Shown in pieces: positions 48,006-55,447 of a stretch of 64,000 bases of DNA (the first letter of the stretch is position 1; each line of letters opens with the position of its first letter). A program made the translations under genes and the position numbers. The notes beneath the pieces were generated by a model, which had not been told where the DNA came from, ran no database searches, and was given only the letters and a program-made list of their open reading frames with translations. This DNA is from Thermus brockianus (GTDB lineage: Bacteria > Deinococcota > Deinococci > Deinococcales > Thermaceae): the NCBI RefSeq assembly GCF_001880325.1, contig NZ_CP016312.1, positions 434,001 to 498,000 of the forward strand. Direction: 5' to 3'.

Positions 48006-49793
48006 CTAGACCAGGGCAAACCGGGCCTCCAGGCCCGCCAGGTCCGCCTCCAGGAAGCGGAGGCGGGCCTCGGCGTTTGGGGGAAGGGGCTTGGGCAAGG
48101 CCACCTGGGCGGAAAGGCCGAGCTCGGGGAGGAGAAAAACCCCCTGCCCGCCCCGCCTTTCCACCAAAACCCCCACCCCTTCGTACCCTTTCTCCTTGAG
48201 GTACAGGAGGGTCCAGTGGAGCTTGCTCTTGCGCTCCGCCTCCCGCACCAGGTCGGCCACCGCCTCCGCCGCCCCCACCCGCTCCAGGAGTTCCGCTTGG
48301 GAAAGGGGCCTCTCCCCCTTGAGCCAGGCCCTGAGCTGCTGGTGGGCCACCAGGTCCAGGTAGCGCCTCAAGGGGCTCGTCACCTGGGCGTAGAGGGGAA
48401 GGCCCAGGCCCTTGTGGGGGGCGGGGGTGGCCTTGAGCTGGGCCCGCTTCAGGGCCTTCCGCTGCTCCCACATGGCGGCGAGGCCCTCCCCTTCCACCCT
48501 GCGGCTTGGGGCCTCCTGGGTGGCGTAGGGGAAGGAAAGCCCTTCCCTGAAGGCCAGGTGGGCGGCGGCGTAGCCGGCGAGGAGCATGGCCTCCCGAACC
48601 CAGATGCGGCTCTCGTGGGGGAGGAGGGGGGTGATGCGCACCCTCTCCCCCTCCACCCGGACCTTCACCTCGGGGAGGGAGATCTCCAAGGCCCCTTGGG
48701 CGAGGCGCCGCCTGCGGAAGGCCTCCGCCACCTCCCGCAAAGGGGCAAGCTCGGGCCGGCCCACGGCTTCGGCGTAGGTGAGCCGTTCCACCCGCACCCA
48801 GCTCGGGAAAATCCGCTCCTCCAGGAGCTCTCCTTCCTCGGAAACCCAAAGCTCAAAGGTGAGGGCCGGGGAAAGGGGCTTTAGCCCAAGCCCCAAAAGG
48901 GCCGTGGCCTCCGGGGGAAGCATGGGCACGGTGCCCTCGGGGAGGTAAAGGTTCGCCCCCCGGCGCAGGGCCTCCTGGTCCAAGGGGCTTCCCGGGGCCA
49001 CCAGGGCGGCCACGTCCGCCACGTGGACCAAAAGGTGGAAGCCCCCTTCCACCCGCTCGGCGTAAAGGGCGTCGTCGGGGTCCTGGCTCCCCTCGTCGTC
49101 TATGGCGTAGGCGGGGAGGTGGGTGAGGTCCTCCCGCGCCTCCTCCGGCAAAGGCGGAAGGGAAAGGCGGGGGGCCTCCAGGGGAAGGCCAAGGCGCCTC
49201 GGGTGGGGGTTTTCCCGCCGCCAAAGGCCAAGCCGCAGGAGGAGGCCGTGGGCGGCCTCGGGGGTTTCGGGAAGGCCAAGGGCCTTAAGCACCGGGCTTT
49301 CCCGCCGCTCCCCCCAGGCCACCGCCTCCACCTCGGCGAGGAGGGGGCGGTCCTCCGGGGCGGGGCTTCCCGCCCTGATCCTCGCCACACCCTCCTGGAA
49401 GGCCCTTCCCCGCGCCTCCTTCTCCCGCTGGGCCCGGAGCCAAGCGGCGAGCTCCTCCGCCGTGCGGGCCCTCACCCTTTCCCCTTCCAGGACGAAGCGC
49501 TCTCCCCGCTGCGCCAGGAGGTAGGCCCCGTAGGCCGCCTCCGGGGTGTAGGCCCCGTAGACGAGCTCGGCGAGCTCCTTCAGGCTCACCACCTCCCCCT
49601 GGAGGAGCTCCCAGGCCGCCTCCTCCTCCCCTTCCGGCACCCGTAGCGCCAGGCTCGCCGGGCCCGGGTGGAGGAGGAGGACGTCCTTGTGGCGCACCCT
49701 AAGCCTCTCCCCCGTGGCCAGGGTGAGCTCCAGCCGGTCGCCCTTTTCCTCGGCCAAGGCGGGCTTGCCTTTGTAGATGACGAGGGCCGCCAC
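48006..49793 (-). CDS. RNase II/R-family exoribonuclease (RNB domain)
   Basis: 3'-5' exoribonuclease of 595 residues. An N-terminal region of about 220 residues lacks clear cold-shock domains. It is followed by the RNB domain starting with the metal-binding AIDDEGSQDPDDALYAER and containing HVADVAALVAPGSPLDQEA, with TSPLRRYLDLVAHQQL at its end. A short S1-like tail follows. Shorter than RNase R (about 800) and near RNase II in size; cyanobacterial/plastid-type RNB enzymes have a similarly degenerate N terminus. GTG start at 49793 with TATCCT seven bases upstream. Confidence 0.9.
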   Translation of the reverse strand: MAALVIYKGKPALAEEKGDRLELTLATGERLRVRHKDVLLLHPGPASLALRVPEGEEEAAWELLQGEVVSLKELAELVYGAYTPEAAYGAYLLAQRGERFVLEGERVRARTAEELAAWLRAQREKEARGRAFQEGVARIRAGSPAPEDRPLLAEVEAVAWGERRESPVLKALGLPETPEAAHGLLLRLGLWRRENPHPRRLGLPLEAPRLSLPPLPEEAREDLTHLPAYAIDDEGSQDPDDALYAERVEGGFHLLVHVADVAALVAPGSPLDQEALRRGANLYLPEGTVPMLPPEATALLGLGLKPLSPALTFELWVSEEGELLEERIFPSWVRVERLTYAEAVGRPELAPLREVAEAFRRRRLAQGALEISLPEVKVRVEGERVRITPLLPHESRIWVREAMLLAGYAAAHLAFREGLSFPYATQEAPSRRVEGEGLAAMWEQRKALKRAQLKATPAPHKGLGLPLYAQVTSPLRRYLDLVAHQQLRAWLKGERPLSQAELLERVGAAEAVADLVREAERKSKLHWTLLYLKEKGYEGVGVLVERRGGQGVFLLPELGLSAQVALPKPLPPNAEARLRFLEADLAGLEARFALV

Positions 49794-49800
49794 GCTCCCC

Positions 49801-49806
49801 AGGATA
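49801..49806 (-). promoter_or_regulatory. -10 box of the RNB gene
   Basis: TATCCT on the minus strand ends seven bases before GTG 49793. Confidence 0.5.
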
Positions 49807-49825
49807 CCGAGCGGTCCCTCTAGGG

Positions 49826-49831
49826 TATAGT
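49826..49831 (+). promoter_or_regulatory. -10 box of pepF
   Basis: TATAGT ends seven bases before GTG 49839. Confidence 0.6.
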
Positions 49832-49838
49832 AGGCCCC

Positions 49839-51551
49839 GTGGAATGGGACCTTTCCGACCTCTATAGCGGCCCCGAGGACCCGGGGATCCCGAAGGACCT
49901 CGAGGCCGCCCTCGCCCTGGCAGAAGGGCTAGACCCCGAGGACCTCTTTTCCCCGGAAAAAGCCCTAGACCTTTTCCGCCGGTACGAGGAGGCCCTGGAG
50001 AAGGCCTACAAGCCCCTCAACTTCGCCAGCCTCTACTTTGCCACCCGCACCCAGGACCCCACGGCCAAGGCCCTTTTGGACCGGGTGCGGAACCGCTTCA
50101 CCGAGGTGCGCAACCGCCTCGTGCCCCTGGAGGTGGCCTTGAGGCGGCTTCCGGAGGAGGCCTTTAAGGCCCTCCTGGACCACCCAGGCCTGGCCGATCT
50201 CCGCCACTTCCTCCTGAGGCAGCGGGCCTACGCCCCCTTTACCCTTTCGGAAAGGGAGGAGGAGCTTTTGAACCTGAAGGCCCTGGTGGGCAGGAGCGCC
50301 TGGAGCCAGTTCTACACGGAGTACACGGGCCGCTTCCGCTTCCAGGTGGGGGGGAAGGAGCTCACGGAGATGGAGGTGCGCGCCCTCCGCCGCGACCCCG
50401 ACCCCGGGGTGCGGCGGGAGGCCCACGGGGCGCTTTACGGGAAACTTCTCGCCGAAGCCCCCACCCTGAGCGCCGTCTTCAACGCGGTCTATCTGGACTA
50501 CCTCCAGGAGCTAAGGCTCAGGGGCTACCGCCACCCCCTGGAGCCCGTGGCCCTAAGGGACGAGGTGGAGGTAAGGGACATAGAGGCCCTCCTCGCCGCC
50601 ACCGAGGCCCACTACCCCCTGGTGGAGGCCTACTACCGCTTCAAGGCCAAGCGGCTCGGCCAGGAGAAGACGCCAAGCCCAGACCTCCTCGCCCCCCTAG
50701 GGGAGAAGCCCAAGGTGCCCTTTGAGGAGGCGAAGGCCTTGGTCCTCGAGGCCTTCCGCCGCTTCTCCCCCGAGATGGAGGCCATCGCCCGGGAGTTCTT
50801 TGACAGGCGCTGGATAGATGTCTACCCCAGGCCCGGCAAGCGGGGCGGGGCCTTCTGCTCCGGGGGGCTCCCCTCCACCCACCCCTACGTCCTCCTCAAC
50901 CACACGGACGACCTGGACAGCGCCCACACCCTGGCCCACGAGCTCGGGCACGGGGTGCACTTCTACCTGGCGCGCCGGCAACGCCTCCTCAACTTCGGGG
51001 CCTCCACCCCTCTGGCGGAAACGGCCAGCGTGTTCGCCGAAATCCTCCTGGACGACCTCCTCATGGAAAGGCTCTCCGGGGAGGAAAGGACCCTCCTCCT
51101 GGCCGAGCGGGTGGAGGACGCCATCAACACCCTCTTCCGCCAGGTGATGTACACCTTCTTTGAACGGAAAAGCCTGGAGGCCAGGAAGGAGGGCGCCCTC
51201 TCCCCCGAGGCCTTCCACGAGCTTTGGCAGCGGGAGCAGGAGAGGCTTTACGGCGACGCCGTGGCCTGGACGGAGCTGGACCAAGCGGCCTGGGCGGGCA
51301 TCCCCCACTTCGTCCACTACCGGTTCTACACCTACAGCTACGCCCTCGGGTACCTGGTGGTCCTCGCCCTTTACGGCCGCTACCTGGAGGAGGGGAAGGC
51401 CTTCGTGCCCAAGTACCTGGAGGTCCTCAGCGCCGGGGAAAGCCAAGGCCCTAAGGAAATCCTCAGGCAAGCCGGGGTGGAGCTCGCCTCGGAGGACTTC
51501 TTCCGCTACGGCTTCGGGGTCCTGGAGGCTTGGCTAAAGGCCCTTTCTTAG
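49839..51551 (+). CDS. pepF: Oligoendopeptidase F (M3 family)
   Basis: Cytosolic zinc metallopeptidase that degrades oligopeptides. The 570 residues are largely helical with the zinc motif HELGH in TLAHELGHGVHFYLA and the downstream Glu ligand in ETASVFAEILLDDLL. The C-terminal substrate tyrosines in HYRFYTYSYALGYLVVLALYGRY are typical of M3B. The GTG at 49839 gives MEWDLSDLYSGPEDPG, the usual PepF start. Divergent from the RNB gene with 45 bases between starts. It ends 14 bases before truD. Confidence 0.95.
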   Translation: MEWDLSDLYSGPEDPGIPKDLEAALALAEGLDPEDLFSPEKALDLFRRYEEALEKAYKPLNFASLYFATRTQDPTAKALLDRVRNRFTEVRNRLVPLEVALRRLPEEAFKALLDHPGLADLRHFLLRQRAYAPFTLSEREEELLNLKALVGRSAWSQFYTEYTGRFRFQVGGKELTEMEVRALRRDPDPGVRREAHGALYGKLLAEAPTLSAVFNAVYLDYLQELRLRGYRHPLEPVALRDEVEVRDIEALLAATEAHYPLVEAYYRFKAKRLGQEKTPSPDLLAPLGEKPKVPFEEAKALVLEAFRRFSPEMEAIAREFFDRRWIDVYPRPGKRGGAFCSGGLPSTHPYVLLNHTDDLDSAHTLAHELGHGVHFYLARRQRLLNFGASTPLAETASVFAEILLDDLLMERLSGEERTLLLAERVEDAINTLFRQVMYTFFERKSLEARKEGALSPEAFHELWQREQERLYGDAVAWTELDQAAWAGIPHFVHYRFYTYSYALGYLVVLALYGRYLEEGKAFVPKYLEVLSAGESQGPKEILRQAGVELASEDFFRYGFGVLEAWLKALS

Positions 51552-51565
51552 GCGAGAATAAGGGG

Positions 51566-52644
51566 ATGGACCTCGTCTACCGGCCCGAGCGCTACCCCTT
51601 TCTCACCCGGGACCTCCCCGGGGTGGGTGGGGTCATCCGGGTGGAGCCGAAGGACTTCCAGGTGGAGGAGGTGCCCGCCTACCTGCCCCAAGGGGAAGGG
51701 GAGCACCTCTACCTCCTCTTGGAAAAGGAAGGCCGCACCACCCGGGAGGTCCTGGAGTTCCTGCGGGACGCGGTGGGGGTGCCGGAGAAGGAGATCGGGG
51801 TGGCGGGGCTTAAAGACAAGCACGCCCGCACCCGGCAGTGGTTTTCCATTCCCCGCAAGTACGAGGACGCCCTGTGCCTCCTGGAAAACCTCCAGGGGGT
51901 AAGGCTCCTCGCCGCCGACCTCCACACCAACAAGCTCCGCACGGGCCACCTCAAGGGAAACCGCTTCCGGATCCTCATCCGGGGGGCGCGGGACCGGGAA
52001 AGGGCCGAGGCCATCCTGCGCCGCCTGGAGGAAAAGGGGGTCCCCAACTACTACGGGCCCCAGCGCTTCGGCCTTGGCGGGCTCAACCCGGTGAGGGGGT
52101 ACGAGCTAGTGAAGAAGGGCAAGGGGCGGGGAAGCCCCTGGCTCAAGCGCTTCCTCATCGGCAGCCTGCAAAGCCTCCTCTTCAACGAGTGGGTGGCCCT
52201 CAGGATGGAGCGGGGGCTTTACGACCGGGTCGTCCCCGGGGACTGGGCCAAGAAGCACGCCACGGGGGGGAGTTCTTGGTGGAAAGGCCGGAGGAGGCGG
52301 AAAGGGCCCTGAGGTTGGAAATCAGCGCCACGGGGCCCCTTTTCGGCAAAAAGTACCCGGAGGCCCAAGGGGCGGCGCGGGCCCTGGAGGACGAGATCCT
52401 AGCCCGCTTTGACCTAAGGCGGGAAGACTTCCGGGCCCGCCGGGGGGCCCGGCGGCCCATCCGGGTACCCCTCACGGAGTGGCACCTCGAGGAAAGCCCA
52501 GAGGGCCTTTGGCTCGCCTTCTTCCTCCCCAAGGGGAGCTACGCCACGAGCCTCCTCCGGGAGGTGATGAAGGTGGAGGTGGACGCCCCCGAAGAGAACG
52601 AGGGGGAGGAAGAAACCCCTCCCCCTCGGGACCTTTCCGCCTAG
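51566..52644 (+). pseudogene. truD: tRNA pseudouridine(13) synthase TruD, interrupted by a frame change
   Basis: TruD converts U13 of some tRNAs to pseudouridine. From ATG 51566 the frame shows the catalytic aspartate motif GLKDKHARTRQWFS near residue 85, NYYGPQRFG and FNEWVALRMERG. After KKHATGG at a run of seven G (52264-52270) it goes out of frame. The shifted frame continues EFLVERPEEAERALRLEISATGPLFGKK to a stop at 52644, with RRPIRVP and FFLPKGSYATSLLREVM of the TruD C terminus. One added G would give a normal protein of 359 residues. Stop shares CTAG with the convergent gene. Confidence 0.88.
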
Positions 52645-53078
52645 AAGCGGTAGCCGAGCTTCATCTGGGCGGCTAAAACCCCGCCGGCAAGCCCCACATC
52701 CCCGCCCAGGAAGAGGGGAGCCCCCAGGGCCGCCTTCAGGTCGTACTCGGCGTGGGCGCGGAAGTAGAACTTGGCATCGCTAAACCCAGGGACGACCACC
52801 CCCAGGCCCACGCCGGCCCTAAGCCCCTCCGCCACGGGGTAGAGGTAGCGGAAGAGGAAGGCCCCGTTCCAGGCGCCGCTCACCGTATACGCCACGTCCA
52901 AAGCGGGCCGGACCTCCCCCACCGGGGGCTGGAAGAGGAGGCAGTGCCAGGAAAGCTCCGCCCCAAAGCCCTGGGTGCCGCCCAACACGGCCAGGGAGGG
53001 CTTCAGGTTCTCCACGGAGAACTGGGCCGAGGCCAGCCCCAAGGCCACTATCAAACAGTCAAGCCCATCAAACCTCAA
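52641..53078 (-). CDS. Small outer-membrane-like beta-rich protein
   Basis: About 145 residues, with a hydrophobic start (CLIVALGLASAQ, probably a signal peptide cleaved after Ala-Gln). The body has alternating strands such as VRPALDVAYTVSGAWNGAFLFRYLYP and AKFYFRAHAEYDLKAAL, and the chain ends MKLGYRF. The terminal Phe and amphipathic strands suggest an outer-membrane barrel. The start is uncertain: TTG at 53078 and TTG at 53054 are candidates and no ATG is in frame, so a small frame error near 53055-53070 (ATGGGCTTGACT in another frame) is possible. Confidence 0.6.
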   Translation of the reverse strand: MRFDGLDCLIVALGLASAQFSVENLKPSLAVLGGTQGFGAELSWHCLLFQPPVGEVRPALDVAYTVSGAWNGAFLFRYLYPVAEGLRAGVGLGVVVPGFSDAKFYFRAHAEYDLKAALGAPLFLGGDVGLAGGVLAAQMKLGYRF

Positions 53079-53430
53079 AGGCCTTTGCCAAGGCTGCTGG
53101 CAGGTTACCCCCAGGGAGCACCCGGTAGCCCCGCTCCCGCAGCACCCTTCCCACCGCCTCCCCCAGGCCCCGGGTGAGAATGGGGGGCGAGCCCAGGTTG
53201 AGCATGACCAGGAAGCCCACCACGTACTCGGCGAGCTCCTCCGGGGCCATGGGAGGGCCCCCCGTGCGCCCGTGGCCCGGGAGGTCCAGGAGGTAGAAGG
53301 TATACCCCTCGGGGAGGTCCTCGGGCCAGCGGGAAGCCTCCTCGGCGAGGAGGAGGACGGGCGGGCCCTGCCCCACCCGCTCAAAGACCAGGTGGAGCCC
53401 GTAGAGGTGGAGGTAGCCCCTCCGCCTCAT
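53068..53430 (-). CDS. Minimal alpha/beta-hydrolase-fold protein lacking the serine nucleophile
   Basis: The 120-residue protein begins MRRRGYLHLYGLHLVFERVGQGPPVLLLAEEASRWP, then YTFYLLDLPGHGRTGGPP, the oxyanion-strand region of alpha/beta hydrolases. The nucleophile elbow reads ILTRGLGEAVG where GHSMGG would be expected, so Ser is replaced by Gly. The lid and the second half of the fold are absent, but a small one-domain homologue of known structure exists in T. thermophilus, so this is probably not a truncation. ATG overlaps the upstream hydrolase stop (ATGA). Confidence 0.72.
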   Translation of the reverse strand: MRRRGYLHLYGLHLVFERVGQGPPVLLLAEEASRWPEDLPEGYTFYLLDLPGHGRTGGPPMAPEELAEYVVGFLVMLNLGSPPILTRGLGEAVGRVLRERGYRVLPGGNLPAALAKAFEV

Positions 53431-54053
53431 AGGGCAAGCCCCCCGGGAAGCCGGAAGCTTTCCCCCAGGAGGAAGTCCGCCACCAAGGAGCGCACCTCCT
53501 CCCAAGCCTCCCAGGGGACGAAGTGGCCCGCCCCCTCTAGGGTGAAGCGCAAGGCCTCCCCCTTGGCGAAGTCCGCCGCCTCTTGGCCATGGTGGGGCGG
53601 GGTGAAGGCGTCCAGGGCGCCTTGGACCACCAGGACCCGGGCCTTTGTGCCCCTAAGCCAGCGCCGCTCGTCCCCAAGGCCCTCTACCTGCTCCAGCCAG
53701 AGCCGCACCTTCTCCTCGTCAAGCCCCTCCCGCCAGGCCTGGAAGACCTCCTCGCTTTCCGCCGCCAGGGGGCCAAAGAAGAGGGCCCGCCCGATGGTGG
53801 CAAACCCCTCCACCCCACCCCTTTCCAAGCCGAAGCGGAGGGCCCTTAGCTTGGCGGTGAGGAGGGCGTCCCGCCGGAGGATGGGGGAAAGGAGGACCAG
53901 GCTTTTCGCCTCCTCCCGGAAAGCCGCCCGCAAGGCCTCGAGGGCCCCCTCCCCGAAGGCCACCAGGTGGAGCCCCTCCTCCGCCGGAAGCCTCAGGAAG
54001 TCCAGCCCCGCCGGGGGGGAAAGGAGGCCGGGAAAGAGCCGCACCTCGCCCAC
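53427..54053 (-). CDS. Alpha/beta-hydrolase family protein
   Basis: The 208-residue protein has the nucleophile-elbow position in HLVAFGEGALEALRAAF, where GxSxG reads GEGA (AFGEGAL), and C-terminal VLVVQGALDAFTPPHHGQEAADFA with Asp and GAGHFVPWEAWEEV with His. The acid and histidine are kept but the serine appears replaced. The start is a GTG at 54053, six bases from TATAAA. Translation is coupled to the mini-hydrolase that follows. The substrate is unknown. Confidence 0.78.
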   Translation of the reverse strand: MGEVRLFPGLLSPPAGLDFLRLPAEEGLHLVAFGEGALEALRAAFREEAKSLVLLSPILRRDALLTAKLRALRFGLERGGVEGFATIGRALFFGPLAAESEEVFQAWREGLDEEKVRLWLEQVEGLGDERRWLRGTKARVLVVQGALDAFTPPHHGQEAADFAKGEALRFTLEGAGHFVPWEAWEEVRSLVADFLLGESFRLPGGLAL

Positions 54054-54059
54054 GCCCCC

Positions 54060-54067
54060 TTTATACT
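54060..54067. promoter_or_regulatory. Overlapping divergent -10 boxes
   Basis: TATAAA on the minus strand (54060-54065) ends six bases before GTG 54053. TATACT on the plus strand (54062-54067) ends seven bases before ATG 54075. The two boxes share four base pairs. Confidence 0.65.
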
Positions 54068-54074
54068 CCAGGCC

Positions 54075-54479
54075 ATGGAGCTTCCCGCCTTCCTGCAAAG
54101 GGAAACCCTGGACCAGACCCTCGGGGTGCGCTACCTGAAGCTCACCCCCGAGGAGGTGGTGGCGGAGCTGGAGGTATCCCCCAGGGTCCACCAGCCCTTC
54201 GGCTTCCTCCACGGCGGGGCCACGGTGGCCCTGGCGGAAAGCGTGGCCAGCGTGGGGGGGTTCCTCCACTGCCCCCCGGGGCACGCCGCCTTCGGCCTGG
54301 AGATCAACTGCAACCACATCCGCAAGAAGCAAGGGGGGGTCATCCGGGCCGTGGGCCGGCCCCTGCACGTGGGCCGCACCACCCAGGTCTGGGAGGTGAA
54401 GGTCTACGATGAGGCGGAACGCCTCATCGCCGCAAGCCGTTGCACCCTGGCGGTGGTGCCCCTAAAGCCAGGAAGTTAG
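54075..54479 (+). CDS. PaaI-family hotdog thioesterase
   Basis: The 134-residue hotdog protein probably hydrolyses aryl- or acyl-CoA thioesters. The family motif FGFLHGGATVALAESVAS places the catalytic Asn/Asp-helix region near residue 45-60; GLEINCNHIRK and VIRAVGRPLHVGRTTQVWEVKVYD follow as in PaaI. Related T. thermophilus PaaI is a tetramer active on hydroxyphenylacetyl-CoA; no phenylacetate cluster is present here. Leaderless start at 54075. The 3' end overlaps the dipeptidase gene by 18 bases. Confidence 0.9.
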   Translation: MELPAFLQRETLDQTLGVRYLKLTPEEVVAELEVSPRVHQPFGFLHGGATVALAESVASVGGFLHCPPGHAAFGLEINCNHIRKKQGGVIRAVGRPLHVGRTTQVWEVKVYDEAERLIAASRCTLAVVPLKPGS

Positions 54480-55424
54480 CCAGGAAAGCCAGTTCCCGCC
54501 CAAAAAGCCCGCATCCCCTAGGGCCCGGAGGTCCCGGTGGCGCTCCAGGCCGAGGGGGGTGGCCTCGAGGCCAAACCCCCCGTCCCAGTCCGTGCCGAGG
54601 CCCACGCCCTTGGGCCCGAGGAGGCTTTCCGCATGGGCCTTGTGGCGGAGGAAGGCTTCCAAGGGAAGCCTCGCCATCCCCCGCCGCCAGCCGGGGTCCA
54701 GGAAGGCGTTGTAGGGCACGAGGCCCAAGACCCCGCCCCGCTCCCCCAAGGCCCTAAGGAGGGCGTCGGAGAGGTGCCGGGGGCTTGGGGAGAGGGCGCG
54801 GCAGTTGGCGTGGGTGGCGCAGACCGGCCCCCCATAGGCCCCAAGGGCCTCCCAGGCCGCCTCCTCCGCCAGGTGGGAGAGGTCTAGGGCCACCCCAAGC
54901 CGCTCCATCTCCCTGAGGAGGGCCTTCCCCTTTTCCGTGAGGGGCCCCTCCTCGGCGTTCCCCCCGGCGTAGGGGTTTCCCGTGGCCCAGGTGAGGGAAA
55001 GGAGCCTCAAGCCCCGCTCCCGAAGGGAAAGGAGGTCCTCCGGGGATTCCAGGGCGTGGGCGCCCTCCAGGAGGAGGATAAGCCCCAGGACGCCGTCTTC
55101 CGGGTAGCGGGCAAGGTGAAGGGCGAGATCCTTCCCCTCCCGTAGGAGGCGCACCAGGCCCCTTGCCTCCCAGGCCTCGTAGAGGGCGAGCTGGGCGTAG
55201 ACCTCCTCCAGCCAGTCCTCCCTTCCCCCTTCCCGGGGGTCGGCGAAGAGGGTGGCGAAGGCCACCGCCACCCCCGCCTCCTTCAGGCTCGGCAGGGTCA
55301 CCAAGGGGGTGTCGGGGTGGGGGTCCACCGCCCGAAGGGCCTCCAGGGGCAGGGTGAGGTCCCGGCCTAGGGCGCAGGCGTTATAGGCCAGGTCCAGGTG
55401 GGCGTCCACCATGACGGGCACCAT
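54462..55424 (-). CDS. Membrane-type (renal) dipeptidase, M19 family
   Basis: The 320-residue zinc peptidase of the amidohydrolase fold cleaves dipeptides, often with D-residues. Metal ligands are visible in MVDAHLDLAYN (DxH), LLLEGAHAL (bridging Glu), VALDLSHLAEEA (His) and VCATHANCRALSPSPRHLSD (His), with the closing GLGTDWDGGFG. No signal peptide. ATG at 55424 is supported by TAGAGT six bases upstream; an internal ATG at 55412 is the alternative. Confidence 0.92.
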   Translation of the reverse strand: MVPVMVDAHLDLAYNACALGRDLTLPLEALRAVDPHPDTPLVTLPSLKEAGVAVAFATLFADPREGGREDWLEEVYAQLALYEAWEARGLVRLLREGKDLALHLARYPEDGVLGLILLLEGAHALESPEDLLSLRERGLRLLSLTWATGNPYAGGNAEEGPLTEKGKALLREMERLGVALDLSHLAEEAAWEALGAYGGPVCATHANCRALSPSPRHLSDALLRALGERGGVLGLVPYNAFLDPGWRRGMARLPLEAFLRHKAHAESLLGPKGVGLGTDWDGGFGLEATPLGLERHRDLRALGDAGFLGGNWLSWLTSWL

Positions 55425-55430
55425 AAGGGC

Positions 55431-55440
55431 ACTCTACAAT
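55431..55440. promoter_or_regulatory. Overlapping divergent -10 boxes
   Basis: TAGAGT on the minus strand (55431-55436) ends six bases before ATG 55424. TACAAT on the plus strand (55435-55440) ends seven bases before GTG 55448. The boxes share two base pairs. Confidence 0.6.
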
Positions 55441-55447
55441 GGGGCTT

